Shown piece after piece: positions 1-7,456 of a stretch of 64,000 bases of DNA (position 1 is the stretch's first letter; every line of letters starts with the position of its first letter). A model generated the notes under the pieces. The model saw only the letters and a list, made by a program, of their open reading frames with translations, was not told the DNA's origin and did no database searches. Origin of the DNA: G965267605 sp965267605 (GTDB lineage: Bacteria; Bacteroidota; Bacteroidia; Flavobacteriales_E; Vicingaceae). The position numbers and the translations under genes are program-made. The stretch lies in assembly GCA_965267605.1 (NCBI GenBank), contig OZ254088.1:992001-1056000 (forward strand), read 5' to 3'.

Positions 1-639
1 ACCATCCTTGATGGTTAATGTTCGATCTGCCATTGCAGCAAACTCAGAATTATGGGTAACGATGATGAATGTTTGGTTGAACTGGCTTCTCAAGTCAAAG
101 AACAAGGAATGTAGCTCATTCGCAGTAGTGCTATCCAGATTACCAGAAGGCTCATCGGCCAGGATAACATCTGGTTGATTAATGAGTGCACGCGCTACAG
201 CAACCCTTTGTTGTTCTCCACCGGAAAGCTCAGAAGGTTTGTGTTCTGCCCGGTCTGATAAGTTCAGCATACCTAGCAGTTCTTGGGCACGATTCTCAGC
301 ATCTGTTTTGTTCATTCCACCCATATATCCTGGAATGCAGATATTCTCAAGGGCCGTAAATTCGGGTAGCAAGTGATGAAATTGAAATACAAAGCCAATA
401 TGTTGATTCCTGAATTTCGCCAGTTTTCGTCCATTTAGCGAGGAAACATCCGTTCCGTTGATCTTCACCATACCGGAATCTGCTTTATCCAGTGTGCCGA
501 GAATTTGTAAAAGGGTTGTTTTGCCAGCTCCGGAGGCACCAACTATTGAAACAACCTCACCTTGCTTAATGTCCAATGAGACTCCTTTCAATACCTCAAG
601 TTCACCGTATTTCTTCCTTATATCTTCTCCGAGAATCAT
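1..639 (-). CDS. lolD: LolD-like ABC transporter ATP-binding protein (3' end cut by window)
   Basis: ATPase of a small LolD/MacB-type ABC transporter, the class that drives lipoprotein release from the inner membrane or related envelope export. The reading frame shows the Walker A motif GASGAGKTT near residue 36, the signature LSGGEQQRVAVARAL followed by the Walker B stretch VILADE, and the switch histidine in TFIIVTHN. The gene runs off the left edge, so the last residues are missing. I start it at ATG 639 (MILGEDIRKKYG), which gives the usual short N-terminus; an in-frame ATG at 687 would add 16 residues that do not look like the family. It is divergent from sucC, with about 100 bp between. 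LolD is the best guess; other members of the same family cannot be excluded. Confidence 0.85.
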   Translation of the reverse strand, partial: MILGEDIRKKYGELEVLKGVSLDIKQGEVVSIVGASGAGKTTLLQILGTLDKADSGMVKINGTDVSSLNGRKLAKFRNQHIGFVFQFHHLLPEFTALENICIPGYMGGMNKTDAENRAQELLGMLNLSDRAEHKPSELSGGEQQRVAVARALINQPDVILADEPSGNLDSTTANELHSLFFDLRSQFNQTFIIVTHNSEFAAMADRTLTIKDG

Positions 640-710
640 GGATGCTAAAATACATGAAGAATTTAGCAAAGCTTTAACCAGGTGCATTTTTCATACTTCA
701 GGTAAAAAGC

Positions 711-718
711 TACATTTG
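711..718 (+). promoter_or_regulatory. Bacteroidota -7 box (TACATTTG) for sucC
   Basis: TACATTTG matches the TAnnTTTG -7 consensus of the primary Bacteroidota sigma factor and lies 28 nt before the sucC ATG. The upstream -33 element is poor (a T-run near 687). This is a motif match only. Confidence 0.45.
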
Positions 719-746
719 GTGCAGACCTAATTAACAAGCATTTCAG

Positions 747-1937
747 ATGAACATTCACGAGTATCAGGCCAAGGAAACTTTGAAGACGTATGGTGTTGCC
801 ATTCAGGAGGGAATTGTAGCGTCAACCCCGGAAGAGGCGGTAGAAGCAGCAAATAAGTTGAACGCAGAAACTGGTACTGAGTGGTGGGTGATCAAAGCTC
901 AGATTCACGCTGGAGGTCGCGGTAAAGGTGGCGGTGTAAAACTTGCCAAGAGCATTGAAGAAGTGAAGACCATTTCCGATGAAATACTGGGAATGCAATT
1001 GGTAACACCCCAGACGGGTCCTGAAGGAAAGTTGGTTCGCAAGGTGTTGGTAGCGCAGGATGTTTATTATCCAGGTGCTTCTGAGCCCGAAGAGTATTAC
1101 ATGAGCGTACTCCTTAACCGCGAAACAGGACGGAACATCATCATGTATACAACTGAAGGAGGGATGGATATCGAACAGGTAGCACACGATACGCCAGAGA
1201 AGATCTTCAAAGAAGAAATCAATCCTAAGGTTGGATTACAGGCATATCAGGCTCGAAAAATCGCTTTCAATTTGGGTCTTTCAGGTGATGCGTTCAAGCA
1301 GATGGTGAAGTTTGTATTCGCGTTATACAAAGCGTATGACGACATGGATGCATCGCTGTTCGAGATTAACCCGGTATTGAAGACTTCTGACGACAAGATC
1401 ATCGCAGTTGATTCTAAGGTGAATCTTGATGAGAGTGCGCTATACAGACACAAGGATCTGGCTGAATTAAGAGATATCCATGAAGAAGATCCATTGGATG
1501 TAGAAGCTGGTGAAGCTGGCCTAAACTATGTTAACCTTGATGGTAATGTGGGTTGTATGGTAAATGGTGCTGGTCTTGCAATGGCAACAATGGATATCAT
1601 CAAGCTTTCAGGCGGAGAGCCCGCCAACTTCCTTGATGTTGGTGGTACTGCTGATGCGGAACGCGTTGAGAAAGCATTCAGAATTATACTTAAGGACAGT
1701 AGAGTAGAAGCAATCCTTGTGAACATCTTCGGTGGCATCGTTAGATGTGATCGTGTTGCTCAAGGTGTTGTTGATGCTTATAAGAACATCGGAGATATCA
1801 ACGTGCCCATCATTGTTCGTTTGCAGGGAACCAATGCTGAGGAGGCCAAGAAGTTGATTGATGATGCTGGTCTTGAGGTGCATTCAGCCGTTCTTCTTCA
1901 AGAAGCTGCTGATAAGGTTGCCGAGCTGGTGGGCTAA
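747..1937 (+). CDS. sucC: Succinate-CoA ligase (ADP-forming) beta subunit
   Basis: Beta subunit of succinyl-CoA synthetase, the TCA-cycle enzyme that couples succinyl-CoA cleavage to nucleotide triphosphate formation; it pairs with SucD, which is not in the window. The protein has 396 residues, the normal family length. The N-terminal ATP-grasp domain begins MNIHEYQAKE and contains the glycine-rich nucleotide loop AQIHAGGRGKGGG at about residues 51-63. The C-terminal CoA-ligase part has NFLDVGGTAD and NIFGGIVRCD. It stands alone here: the left neighbour is divergent, and the right neighbour is convergent and shares the bases CTAA, so each stop codon overlaps the other. Start ATG is preceded by a TAnnTTTG promoter. 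Confidence 0.97.
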   Translation: MNIHEYQAKETLKTYGVAIQEGIVASTPEEAVEAANKLNAETGTEWWVIKAQIHAGGRGKGGGVKLAKSIEEVKTISDEILGMQLVTPQTGPEGKLVRKVLVAQDVYYPGASEPEEYYMSVLLNRETGRNIIMYTTEGGMDIEQVAHDTPEKIFKEEINPKVGLQAYQARKIAFNLGLSGDAFKQMVKFVFALYKAYDDMDASLFEINPVLKTSDDKIIAVDSKVNLDESALYRHKDLAELRDIHEEDPLDVEAGEAGLNYVNLDGNVGCMVNGAGLAMATMDIIKLSGGEPANFLDVGGTADAERVEKAFRIILKDSRVEAILVNIFGGIVRCDRVAQGVVDAYKNIGDINVPIIVRLQGTNAEEAKKLIDDAGLEVHSAVLLQEAADKVAELVG

Positions 1938-2293
1938 GTTTCTTGCCCCTCAACCTTCACAATTCGATAGTCGAATACATTTGACCCGACCACTTCGAAA
2001 CCGAAGTCTTGCCTTTCTTTAGCGTGAAATACGCCCAGAGGAAGTGTATGGGTGGAAACCACATTTTTCTCTTCATCAAGAAAATGGAAGGTAATGGCAA
2101 CATCTTCGTAGGTCTGATCTGAGAAGTTACGTACTTCCCCGTTGAGCACGTGCAGCCCATCCTTACCAACAGTCAGTTCAGATTTCACAACCCGGCAATC
2201 CGAGCTTGAATCGAGGTTAACAAGGGTAAAAATGGTGGTGAGGCAGAAAATGCCAACGCATGCTACAAAGAGAAAAATATTCTTGCCAGACAT
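1934..2293 (-). CDS. Membrane-anchored FxLYD-like small protein
   Basis: Protein of 119 residues with one N-terminal membrane segment (about residues 5-26, hydrophobic, after MSGKN) and a small beta-rich domain. The stretch VLNGEVRNFSDQTYEDVAITF, and then a second strand set ending in DFGFEV, resembles the FxLYD fold, in which 'G.V.N....Y..V.V...' is typical. Such domains sit outside the inner membrane and have no known activity. It is last in a run of four minus-strand genes (spacing 21, 27 and 43 bp), so it may be cotranscribed with the thioesterase and the two small envelope genes upstream. Its stop codon overlaps that of sucC. Confidence 0.7.
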   Translation of the reverse strand: MSGKNIFLFVACVGIFCLTTIFTLVNLDSSSDCRVVKSELTVGKDGLHVLNGEVRNFSDQTYEDVAITFHFLDEEKNVVSTHTLPLGVFHAKERQDFGFEVVGSNVFDYRIVKVEGQET

Positions 2294-2336
2294 AAATCGG
2301 TTTATCGATTAACATCCGAAAGTGCTGAAATGTTTG

Positions 2337-2726
2337 CTATGAGGGCTTTTCAATAGGAACAGGCTTACGGTTTTCATCCACTTTAACGTAGGTGTATTCA
2401 CCTTCGGTTACCATAAGACTTGGTGTGTCTCCGAACTCTCTATTCACCCATGCTTCAATTTGGACTGTAATCGATGTTCGGCCAATGCGTACAAGAGAAA
2501 CATAACACATTAACCTATCTCCTACGAACACGGGCTCATTGAAGGTGGTTGAGTCTATGGCCACAGTTACAACACGTCCCTTTGTGATCTTTCTGCAGAA
2601 TGCTCCACCGGCAATATCCATTTGCGATAACAGCCATCCGCCAAATACGTCTCCTGCAGGATTGGTATTGGCTGGCATTGCAACAACGCTAATTGCTAAC
2701 TCTCCCTTTGCTGCTGATTGTTCCAT
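2337..2726 (-). CDS. Acyl-CoA thioesterase, hotdog fold (YciA-like)
   Basis: Hydrolyses acyl-CoA thioesters in the cytoplasm. The 129-residue protein carries the family signature MPANTNPAGDVFGGWLLSQ at about residues 18-36, with the catalytic aspartate in GDVFGGW, and the later VRIGRTSITVQIEAW strand typical of YciA/ACOT hotdog proteins. Length is normal for a single-domain YciA. The substrate range (short, medium or long acyl chains) cannot be told from sequence. It sits in the middle of a minus-strand run of small genes with no evident metabolic partner. Confidence 0.88.
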   Translation of the reverse strand: MEQSAAKGELAISVVAMPANTNPAGDVFGGWLLSQMDIAGGAFCRKITKGRVVTVAIDSTTFNEPVFVGDRLMCYVSLVRIGRTSITVQIEAWVNREFGDTPSLMVTEGEYTYVKVDENRKPVPIEKPS

Positions 2727-2753
2727 AGTCTAGAAATTGATGGAATGTACGAA

Positions 2754-3125
2754 CTATGGATTGATTTGCGGAAGATTCGAAAGGGTCACCTGCAGTGTTT
2801 GACCATTCCTTTTAACATCCATCGTAAATGAGCCGCCTGGATTGTCGATGAAATCCTTGGCAAACTCGCCCATTGTATGAGACGCAATGATGTCTTTGTC
2901 CTGCAATCCATTTGCTGCAGCCAGTGAGTTCGGACTCACAGATACTTCAAAGACCTCTTTGCCATCTCTGTAGGGAGACTCACACCTCATGCCCATAATG
3001 TTCTCGATCTCGTGCAGGTATGCTACCTGGTAGTACATTTCCCTGCCAAACCATACCATGATGGACAAGAATAGAACCAGAGGGATTCCAACGATTAGTC
3101 GATTAGTGAGCTTTGACGTTGCCAT
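2754..3125 (-). CDS. Small membrane-anchored PDZ-like protein
   Basis: A 123-residue protein with one N-terminal membrane helix (about residues 10-28, LIVGIPLVLFLSIMVWF) and an extracytoplasmic part that reads like a shortened PDZ domain: VSPNSLAAANGLQDKDIIAS followed by GGSFTMDVKRNGQTLQVTLS, the usual 'SPA..AGL..GD.I' and 'V.R.G....' blocks. No protease domain is present, so it may be a peptide-binding adaptor. It lies between the thioesterase gene and a MORN-like protein gene on the same strand. The PDZ call is from pattern only. Confidence 0.65.
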   Translation of the reverse strand: MATSKLTNRLIVGIPLVLFLSIMVWFGREMYYQVAYLHEIENIMGMRCESPYRDGKEVFEVSVSPNSLAAANGLQDKDIIASHTMGEFAKDFIDNPGGSFTMDVKRNGQTLQVTLSNLPQINP

Positions 3126-3146
3126 ATTCGTTCAGTGGGGAAGTGT

Positions 3147-3584
3147 CTATTTGCATTTGCTTGGACAACCACAGCCTCTGCCTTTTCCTTTGCTAACGAT
3201 CTGTCCTTTGCGATCGTACTTATAAATGGAGAACCCTCCAAACAGGCACCATGTGCCTACTGGAACGTCATTCTTAAACTTTCCCTGGTGTAGGTTCTCG
3301 CCACTGCCTGCATCCTTCGTGGTCCATAGACCAGTTTTCTTACCTCTTTTGTAGAGCCCGTAAATCTCAATTGGTGGATTACCAATCATATCACTCTCGC
3401 TGATTTTGAACTCTACGCTTGGGCCATGCAGCTTGCCGTTAACCATATTCGCCAACATGGTTATGCTTCCGTTGGAGTCTTTGGTAACATGATTGTAAGA
3501 AACACCGTTATGCAAGGTGTCCAACGATTGAGCAACAGCCGTGGTGCTCATCAATATTCCTAAAAGCGAGGCTTTCCAGCGCAT
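3147..3584 (-). CDS. Exported MORN-repeat-like (YwqK-type) protein
   Basis: A 145-residue protein with a signal peptide ending near TTAVAQ (residues 14-19). The mature part has several short 'G.Y..G...G.W' strands (EIYGLYKRGKKTGLWTT, HQGKFKNDVPVGTWCLF) typical of MORN or YwqK-type repeats, which are beta-rich and common in Bacteroidota secreted proteins. The C-terminus ends in a lysine- and cysteine-rich tail, GKGRGCGCPSKCK, which is unusual and could bind a metal or form disulfides. It is first in the minus-strand run, divergent from the DUF3179 gene. No activity can be assigned. Confidence 0.65.
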   Translation of the reverse strand: MRWKASLLGILMSTTAVAQSLDTLHNGVSYNHVTKDSNGSITMLANMVNGKLHGPSVEFKISESDMIGNPPIEIYGLYKRGKKTGLWTTKDAGSGENLHQGKFKNDVPVGTWCLFGGFSIYKYDRKGQIVSKGKGRGCGCPSKCK

Positions 3585-3645
3585 CCTTCCTCAAAGATAC
3601 TAGGTTTATCTGCTGTTACGTAGATTCAATATCTTCACTAACGTA

Positions 3646-4737
3646 ATGAACGGGAGAAAGAAAGGATACATATTTTGGCTTGGCTGGCTGTTTCTGCTGG
3701 GCCCGTCCCTTGCAGCCAATTACTTTCTCATGCCTATGCCTGGTTCGCAGTCTCTGGAAGACATTACGGTGGTATGGAGGCTGAAGCAGTGGGAGTATGT
3801 GTTTATGGCTGTGGGTTTCAGTTTGATGGTGCTTCCATTCATTCGGATTTTAAAACAGGGTGGTTGGGTGAAGCGGATCTGCTTTTCACTTGCCCTTCTG
3901 CTCAACTTTACGGTGTTATACTTCATTCACTTTGTCGGCAATGCCGATGCAATGTTTGACCCTCCTCAAGAATTGACTTTTAATTTGCCTCAGGAGAGCG
4001 CGACCACACCAGGTGAAATGGTAATTGGTGTGAACTATGATGGTATTCAAAAGGCTTATCCGGTTCGGTACCTTGCCTATCACCATTGGGTAGAAGATGA
4101 GTTTGCCGGTAAGAATACACTTGTTACCTATTGTAGCATGTGCCGTTCAGGAAGGGTGTTTATTCCTGAAGTTGATGGGAAACCTTTGCAATTCATTCTT
4201 GTAGGCGCGAATCACTACAACGCCATGTTTGAAGATGTGGCGACAGGAAGTTGGTGGCACCAGGCCAATGGCATGGGAATTACAGGGGAAATGAAAGGGA
4301 AGACTATGCCGGAAATTCCATGTGAGCAAATGAGTTTAGGAGATTGGGTGAGGAAATACCCAAGCACCTTGGTTATGAACCCTGATCCTGCTTCAGAACA
4401 GGGTTATAAGAGGTATGGAGGGTTTATAGATCCAGGGTATACGAAGAGACTGGAAGATGCCATGGGTATTTGGGATGATTGGTCGCTGGTGTTGGGTGTT
4501 GAGGTGAATGGTGTGTACAAAGCTTATCCTTGGGAAGAAATATCCAAAGAACCGGGGACTGCCAATGATTTCGTTGGTGGGGAGGAAATCCTCATTACAA
4601 TTACCGAAGATGGTGAAGGCGCGATGGTGGTAACTTCAAGTGGTACGCAGGTTAAGAGTTACCAGGAATACTGGCACTCCTGGAAGCACTTCCATCCCAA
4701 TACGGAGCAATGGAAACCGTCTGGTGGATCAGAGTAA
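3646..4737 (+). CDS. DUF3179 domain-containing membrane protein
   Basis: Protein of 363 residues with three hydrophobic segments in the first 110 residues (about 8-27, 48-66 and 76-97) followed by a large extracytoplasmic DUF3179 domain. The domain shows the typical GVNYDGIQKAYPVRYLAYHH, the cysteine pair in TYCSMCRSGRVF, and a second copy of the theme, GVEVNGVYKAYPWEE. The conserved 'CSMC' could bind metal or heme-like cofactors, but no member has a known reaction. The downstream neighbour is convergent with a gap of only 6 bp. Confidence 0.85.
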   Translation: MNGRKKGYIFWLGWLFLLGPSLAANYFLMPMPGSQSLEDITVVWRLKQWEYVFMAVGFSLMVLPFIRILKQGGWVKRICFSLALLLNFTVLYFIHFVGNADAMFDPPQELTFNLPQESATTPGEMVIGVNYDGIQKAYPVRYLAYHHWVEDEFAGKNTLVTYCSMCRSGRVFIPEVDGKPLQFILVGANHYNAMFEDVATGSWWHQANGMGITGEMKGKTMPEIPCEQMSLGDWVRKYPSTLVMNPDPASEQGYKRYGGFIDPGYTKRLEDAMGIWDDWSLVLGVEVNGVYKAYPWEEISKEPGTANDFVGGEEILITITEDGEGAMVVTSSGTQVKSYQEYWHSWKHFHPNTEQWKPSGGSE

Positions 4738-4743
4738 ACTGAT

Positions 4744-5019
4744 CTATTGAAAGGCAAACTTCGCAGTGTAGTATAGAGCGACCATGAATACAACCATGGT
4801 TCCCAGAATCTGTAGTCTCTTGACTCCGGGTATCTCTGATTTGAATAGTAGAGCCAACGTTGTAAAGAACGCGAAGATGCCATCAAGCCAATGCCACGGT
4901 GTTTCCGTCTCCTTGATCTTGTACTTATTAGCGATCCAAACCATCCAGAACCACCAGGTAAAAAAGAGAAGGAAACCAAATATGAATAGAATGACCTGGT
5001 ATGTAGCAGGGTCATTCAT
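4744..5019 (-). CDS. Small integral membrane protein of unknown function
   Basis: A 91-residue protein with about three hydrophobic stretches (near residues 7-28, 43-60 and 70-88) and little else. The tryptophan-rich segment FFTWWFWMVWIANKY is notable. It is the last gene of the TPR-comA-DUF368-aroE operon and overlaps the end of aroE by 8 bp, so it is probably translated by coupling to it. I do not recognise the family. Confidence 0.7.
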   Translation of the reverse strand: MNDPATYQVILFIFGFLLFFTWWFWMVWIANKYKIKETETPWHWLDGIFAFFTTLALLFKSEIPGVKRLQILGTMVVFMVALYYTAKFAFQ

Positions 5020-5743
5020 TCCATATCATCCAGGATGCTTCTGCCTGAATGGTTAGCATTTCCATTCCATTCTTGGTCCTGGCACCTTGCTTCTTGCATT
5101 CTGTAAGGAAGCGCGTTTCCTCTGGATTGTATATGAGATCCATAGCCATATGGTTGCTGGTAACAGCCTGATAGGGAATGTCAGGTGCTTCATCAACCTT
5201 AGGGAATGTACCCAGAGGTGTGCAATTGATAATGAGTTCGTGCTCCCTGATCACAAGGTCGGTGAGGTCATCATAAGACAGGTCACCGTTACCCGAGGTG
5301 GACACAAACTTGTGCGGAATGATCAATTCAGTAAGAACATATGAGATGGCATTGCTTACCCCACCAGTTCCCAGGATCAGAGCGTTGCCCTCAAAGTCGT
5401 GACGAAGGAATTGTCTGATCAAGGACTCCCCGAATCCAATGTGATCGGTGTTATATCCTTTCAGTTTTCCATCGGTTATTTTAACCGTGTTCACAGATCC
5501 AATGGCTGAGGTCAGTTCATCGATCTCATCCAAAAGCGGTATGATGTCCTTCTTGTACGGAATCGTAATGTTGAATCCCAGAAGGTTTTCCGCAAGTGCT
5601 TTCTCTTTCAATGCTTGGGCATCAGGTACCTCATATGCTTCATAGGCCGCATCCGTAATGTTCTGTAATTTAAACTTGTGCTCAAAGTAACCGGGGGAGA
5701 AGGAGTGGGAAAGGGATTTGCCAAAAACACCAAACTTCCTCAT
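5012..5743 (-). CDS. aroE: Shikimate dehydrogenase
   Basis: Reduces 3-dehydroshikimate to shikimate with NADPH in aromatic amino acid synthesis. The 243-residue protein is slightly short for AroE but complete. Substrate-site features are FGKSLSHSFSP at about residues 7-17, the catalytic lysine in NITIPYKKDI, and the aspartate in GYNTDHIGF. The nucleotide-binding glycine loop is LGTGGVSNAI. The gene overlaps the DUF368 gene by 4 bp and the downstream small membrane gene by 8 bp, so it is embedded in a five-gene operon that is not otherwise aromatic-specific. Confidence 0.95.
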   Translation of the reverse strand: MRKFGVFGKSLSHSFSPGYFEHKFKLQNITDAAYEAYEVPDAQALKEKALAENLLGFNITIPYKKDIIPLLDEIDELTSAIGSVNTVKITDGKLKGYNTDHIGFGESLIRQFLRHDFEGNALILGTGGVSNAISYVLTELIIPHKFVSTSGNGDLSYDDLTDLVIREHELIINCTPLGTFPKVDEAPDIPYQAVTSNHMAMDLIYNPEETRFLTECKKQGARTKNGMEMLTIQAEASWMIWNE

Positions 5744-6669
5744 GCTTGCCCTTTTTTGGCTGCGAACAGTTCCAGGCCTACGATCAATCCAATACCAACT
5801 AGCGCAAATAGCACAGCCATTCCAACTTGGGGCTCTCCATCAAAGCCAGCTGGCATGATGCTATTCTGAATGAAGGGGACCGTTTCGCCATGCGAGTTAA
5901 CCCGCGTGCTTACTGTCTCTTTCCACGGCCACACCTTGTTAAGCGAACCTACCATAAACCCCGTTAGAAGTGCGATCGTAGTATTATGGAACCTTTTAAA
6001 CGCCCAGGAGAGCACATGCGAGAAAGAAAGCAATCCTGCAGCACAACCCACCGCAAACAAACCCAACACTTTGAAGTCGTGATTGGATATGGATCCAACA
6101 ATGAACGCGTACTTGCCCATCAATAGCAGGATAAAACTTCCAGAAATGCCAGGTAAGATCATTGCGCAAATGGCAATCATGCCCGCCAGAACAATGAACC
6201 ACCACGTTTCAGGCGTCTCGGCTGGACTGGCAATGGTGATGTAGAAGGCTATGGCAGTTCCAATTAGGATGGCGAGTATTGTACCGGCACTCCATTTCTT
6301 GATTTGCTTTCCAACCAGCCAAACTGAAGCCAGGATCAACCCGAAGAAAAATGCCCAGACCATTATAGGGTAGGCTTCCAATAGATAGGTGAATACCTTA
6401 GCCAGAGAGACAATGCTTATGCCTATTCCAATGAACAGGAACAAAAGGAACGAACCGTTGATGTGGTTCCAGAATCCTTTAATACCTCCAGATTTCAAGG
6501 CTTTAAGCGCGTTTAGATTAATGGACCTGAGGGAATGGATGAATTCCTCGTAGATGCCGGTAATAAAGGCAATGGTGCCGCCTGAAACACCAGGAACAAC
6601 ATCAGCTGCGCCCATTCCCAGTCCTTTCAGACTGATCAGGGCATAGTCCTTAAACGTTCGCTTTTCCAT
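5740..6669 (-). CDS. DUF368 polytopic membrane protein (PopT-family polyprenyl-phosphate translocase)
   Basis: A 309-residue inner-membrane protein with about eight hydrophobic segments. The N-terminal GMGAADVVPGVSGGTIAFITGIYE and the later internal repeat MILPGISGSFILLLMGKY are the two diagnostic 'PG(V/I)SG' half-repeats of DUF368. Members of this family (PopT) have been linked to recycling undecaprenyl phosphate across the membrane, which would serve peptidoglycan and surface-glycan synthesis; that role is inferred here from family membership. It lies 3 bp after the phosphosulfolactate synthase gene and overlaps aroE by 4 bp. Confidence 0.9.
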   Translation of the reverse strand: MEKRTFKDYALISLKGLGMGAADVVPGVSGGTIAFITGIYEEFIHSLRSINLNALKALKSGGIKGFWNHINGSFLLFLFIGIGISIVSLAKVFTYLLEAYPIMVWAFFFGLILASVWLVGKQIKKWSAGTILAILIGTAIAFYITIASPAETPETWWFIVLAGMIAICAMILPGISGSFILLLMGKYAFIVGSISNHDFKVLGLFAVGCAAGLLSFSHVLSWAFKRFHNTTIALLTGFMVGSLNKVWPWKETVSTRVNSHGETVPFIQNSIMPAGFDGEPQVGMAVLFALVGIGLIVGLELFAAKKGQA

Positions 6670-6672
6670 GGA

Positions 6673-7455
6673 TTACTTGAATTCAGCAACTACCTCATCG
6701 GATAAGTGTTCGAAGAAGGTGTCGCCACGTAAGCCAAGTCTTAGTGTTTCGAGAGGGATGATTTCGTTGTGGGCGATATTCCCCAGGTTAACGTTAGACC
6801 CCAGAAGTTTGATGAACCAAACTTGTTGCGCTTTCTTCGGGGCTTCCCAGAGCACGTTTTCAGGTTTCACCTTGGTGAGGATCTTGTTTACAAGAATGGT
6901 ATGTGCAGTTCCATTGTTTCTGTAGATCCCAACATTGCCACTTTCTCTCGCTTCCGCAATTACCTTCCAGCTGCCTGCTTCGAGCTCACTGTTCATCCAG
7001 TTGATCCACTTTCCAGGGCTGATGATGATGCCTTCTTCCTTGGACCCTACCTCCGACAGTACCGTGTAGTTTTTGGCGAGCTGGGAAATGTAGTCCAGCT
7101 TTACATCTCTCTCCAGTTTAATGGAGCCATCTGATACTTCCACCAGATCAAGCCCTAATCGATCTATAAGCTTTACGTAGTCATTGAATTGATTCCTTAC
7201 TACAAAGGCTTCAAACAGTGTGCCACCCAGGTAGCATCTTATTCCTGCCGATTTGTAGATCTCCAATTTGGTCTCCAGATGTTTGGTAATATAAGAGCTG
7301 CCAAACCCAAGTTTCACAAGGTCGGTAAGGTCGCCAGAAGCATCGCAAAAGTCTTCGACCTGCCGCACGCTGAGTCCTTTATCCATCATCATAGTGATGC
7401 CAGTCTCACGCGGTTTAGCTGGTCTTTCAGGAATATTGGAAAGTTCGAAATTCAT
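6673..7455 (-). CDS. comA: Phosphosulfolactate synthase (ComA family)
   Basis: Family members add sulfite to phosphoenolpyruvate to give phosphosulfolactate, first step of coenzyme M synthesis in methanogens and of sulfolactate formation in some bacteria. The 260-residue length fits. Recognisable blocks are RPAKPRETGITMMMDKGLS near residue 10, VKLGFGSSYI, CYLGGTLFEAFVVRNQ, LVEVSDGSIKL and the C-terminal ENVLWEAPKKAQQVWFIKLLG with GSNVNLGNIA. No other coenzyme M genes are near. In this phylum the product may feed sulfonated metabolites or lipids; that is inference. The gene is 1 bp downstream of the TPR gene. Confidence 0.88.
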   Translation of the reverse strand: MNFELSNIPERPAKPRETGITMMMDKGLSVRQVEDFCDASGDLTDLVKLGFGSSYITKHLETKLEIYKSAGIRCYLGGTLFEAFVVRNQFNDYVKLIDRLGLDLVEVSDGSIKLERDVKLDYISQLAKNYTVLSEVGSKEEGIIISPGKWINWMNSELEAGSWKVIAEARESGNVGIYRNNGTAHTILVNKILTKVKPENVLWEAPKKAQQVWFIKLLGSNVNLGNIAHNEIIPLETLRLGLRGDTFFEHLSDEVVAEFK

Positions 7456-7456
7456 G

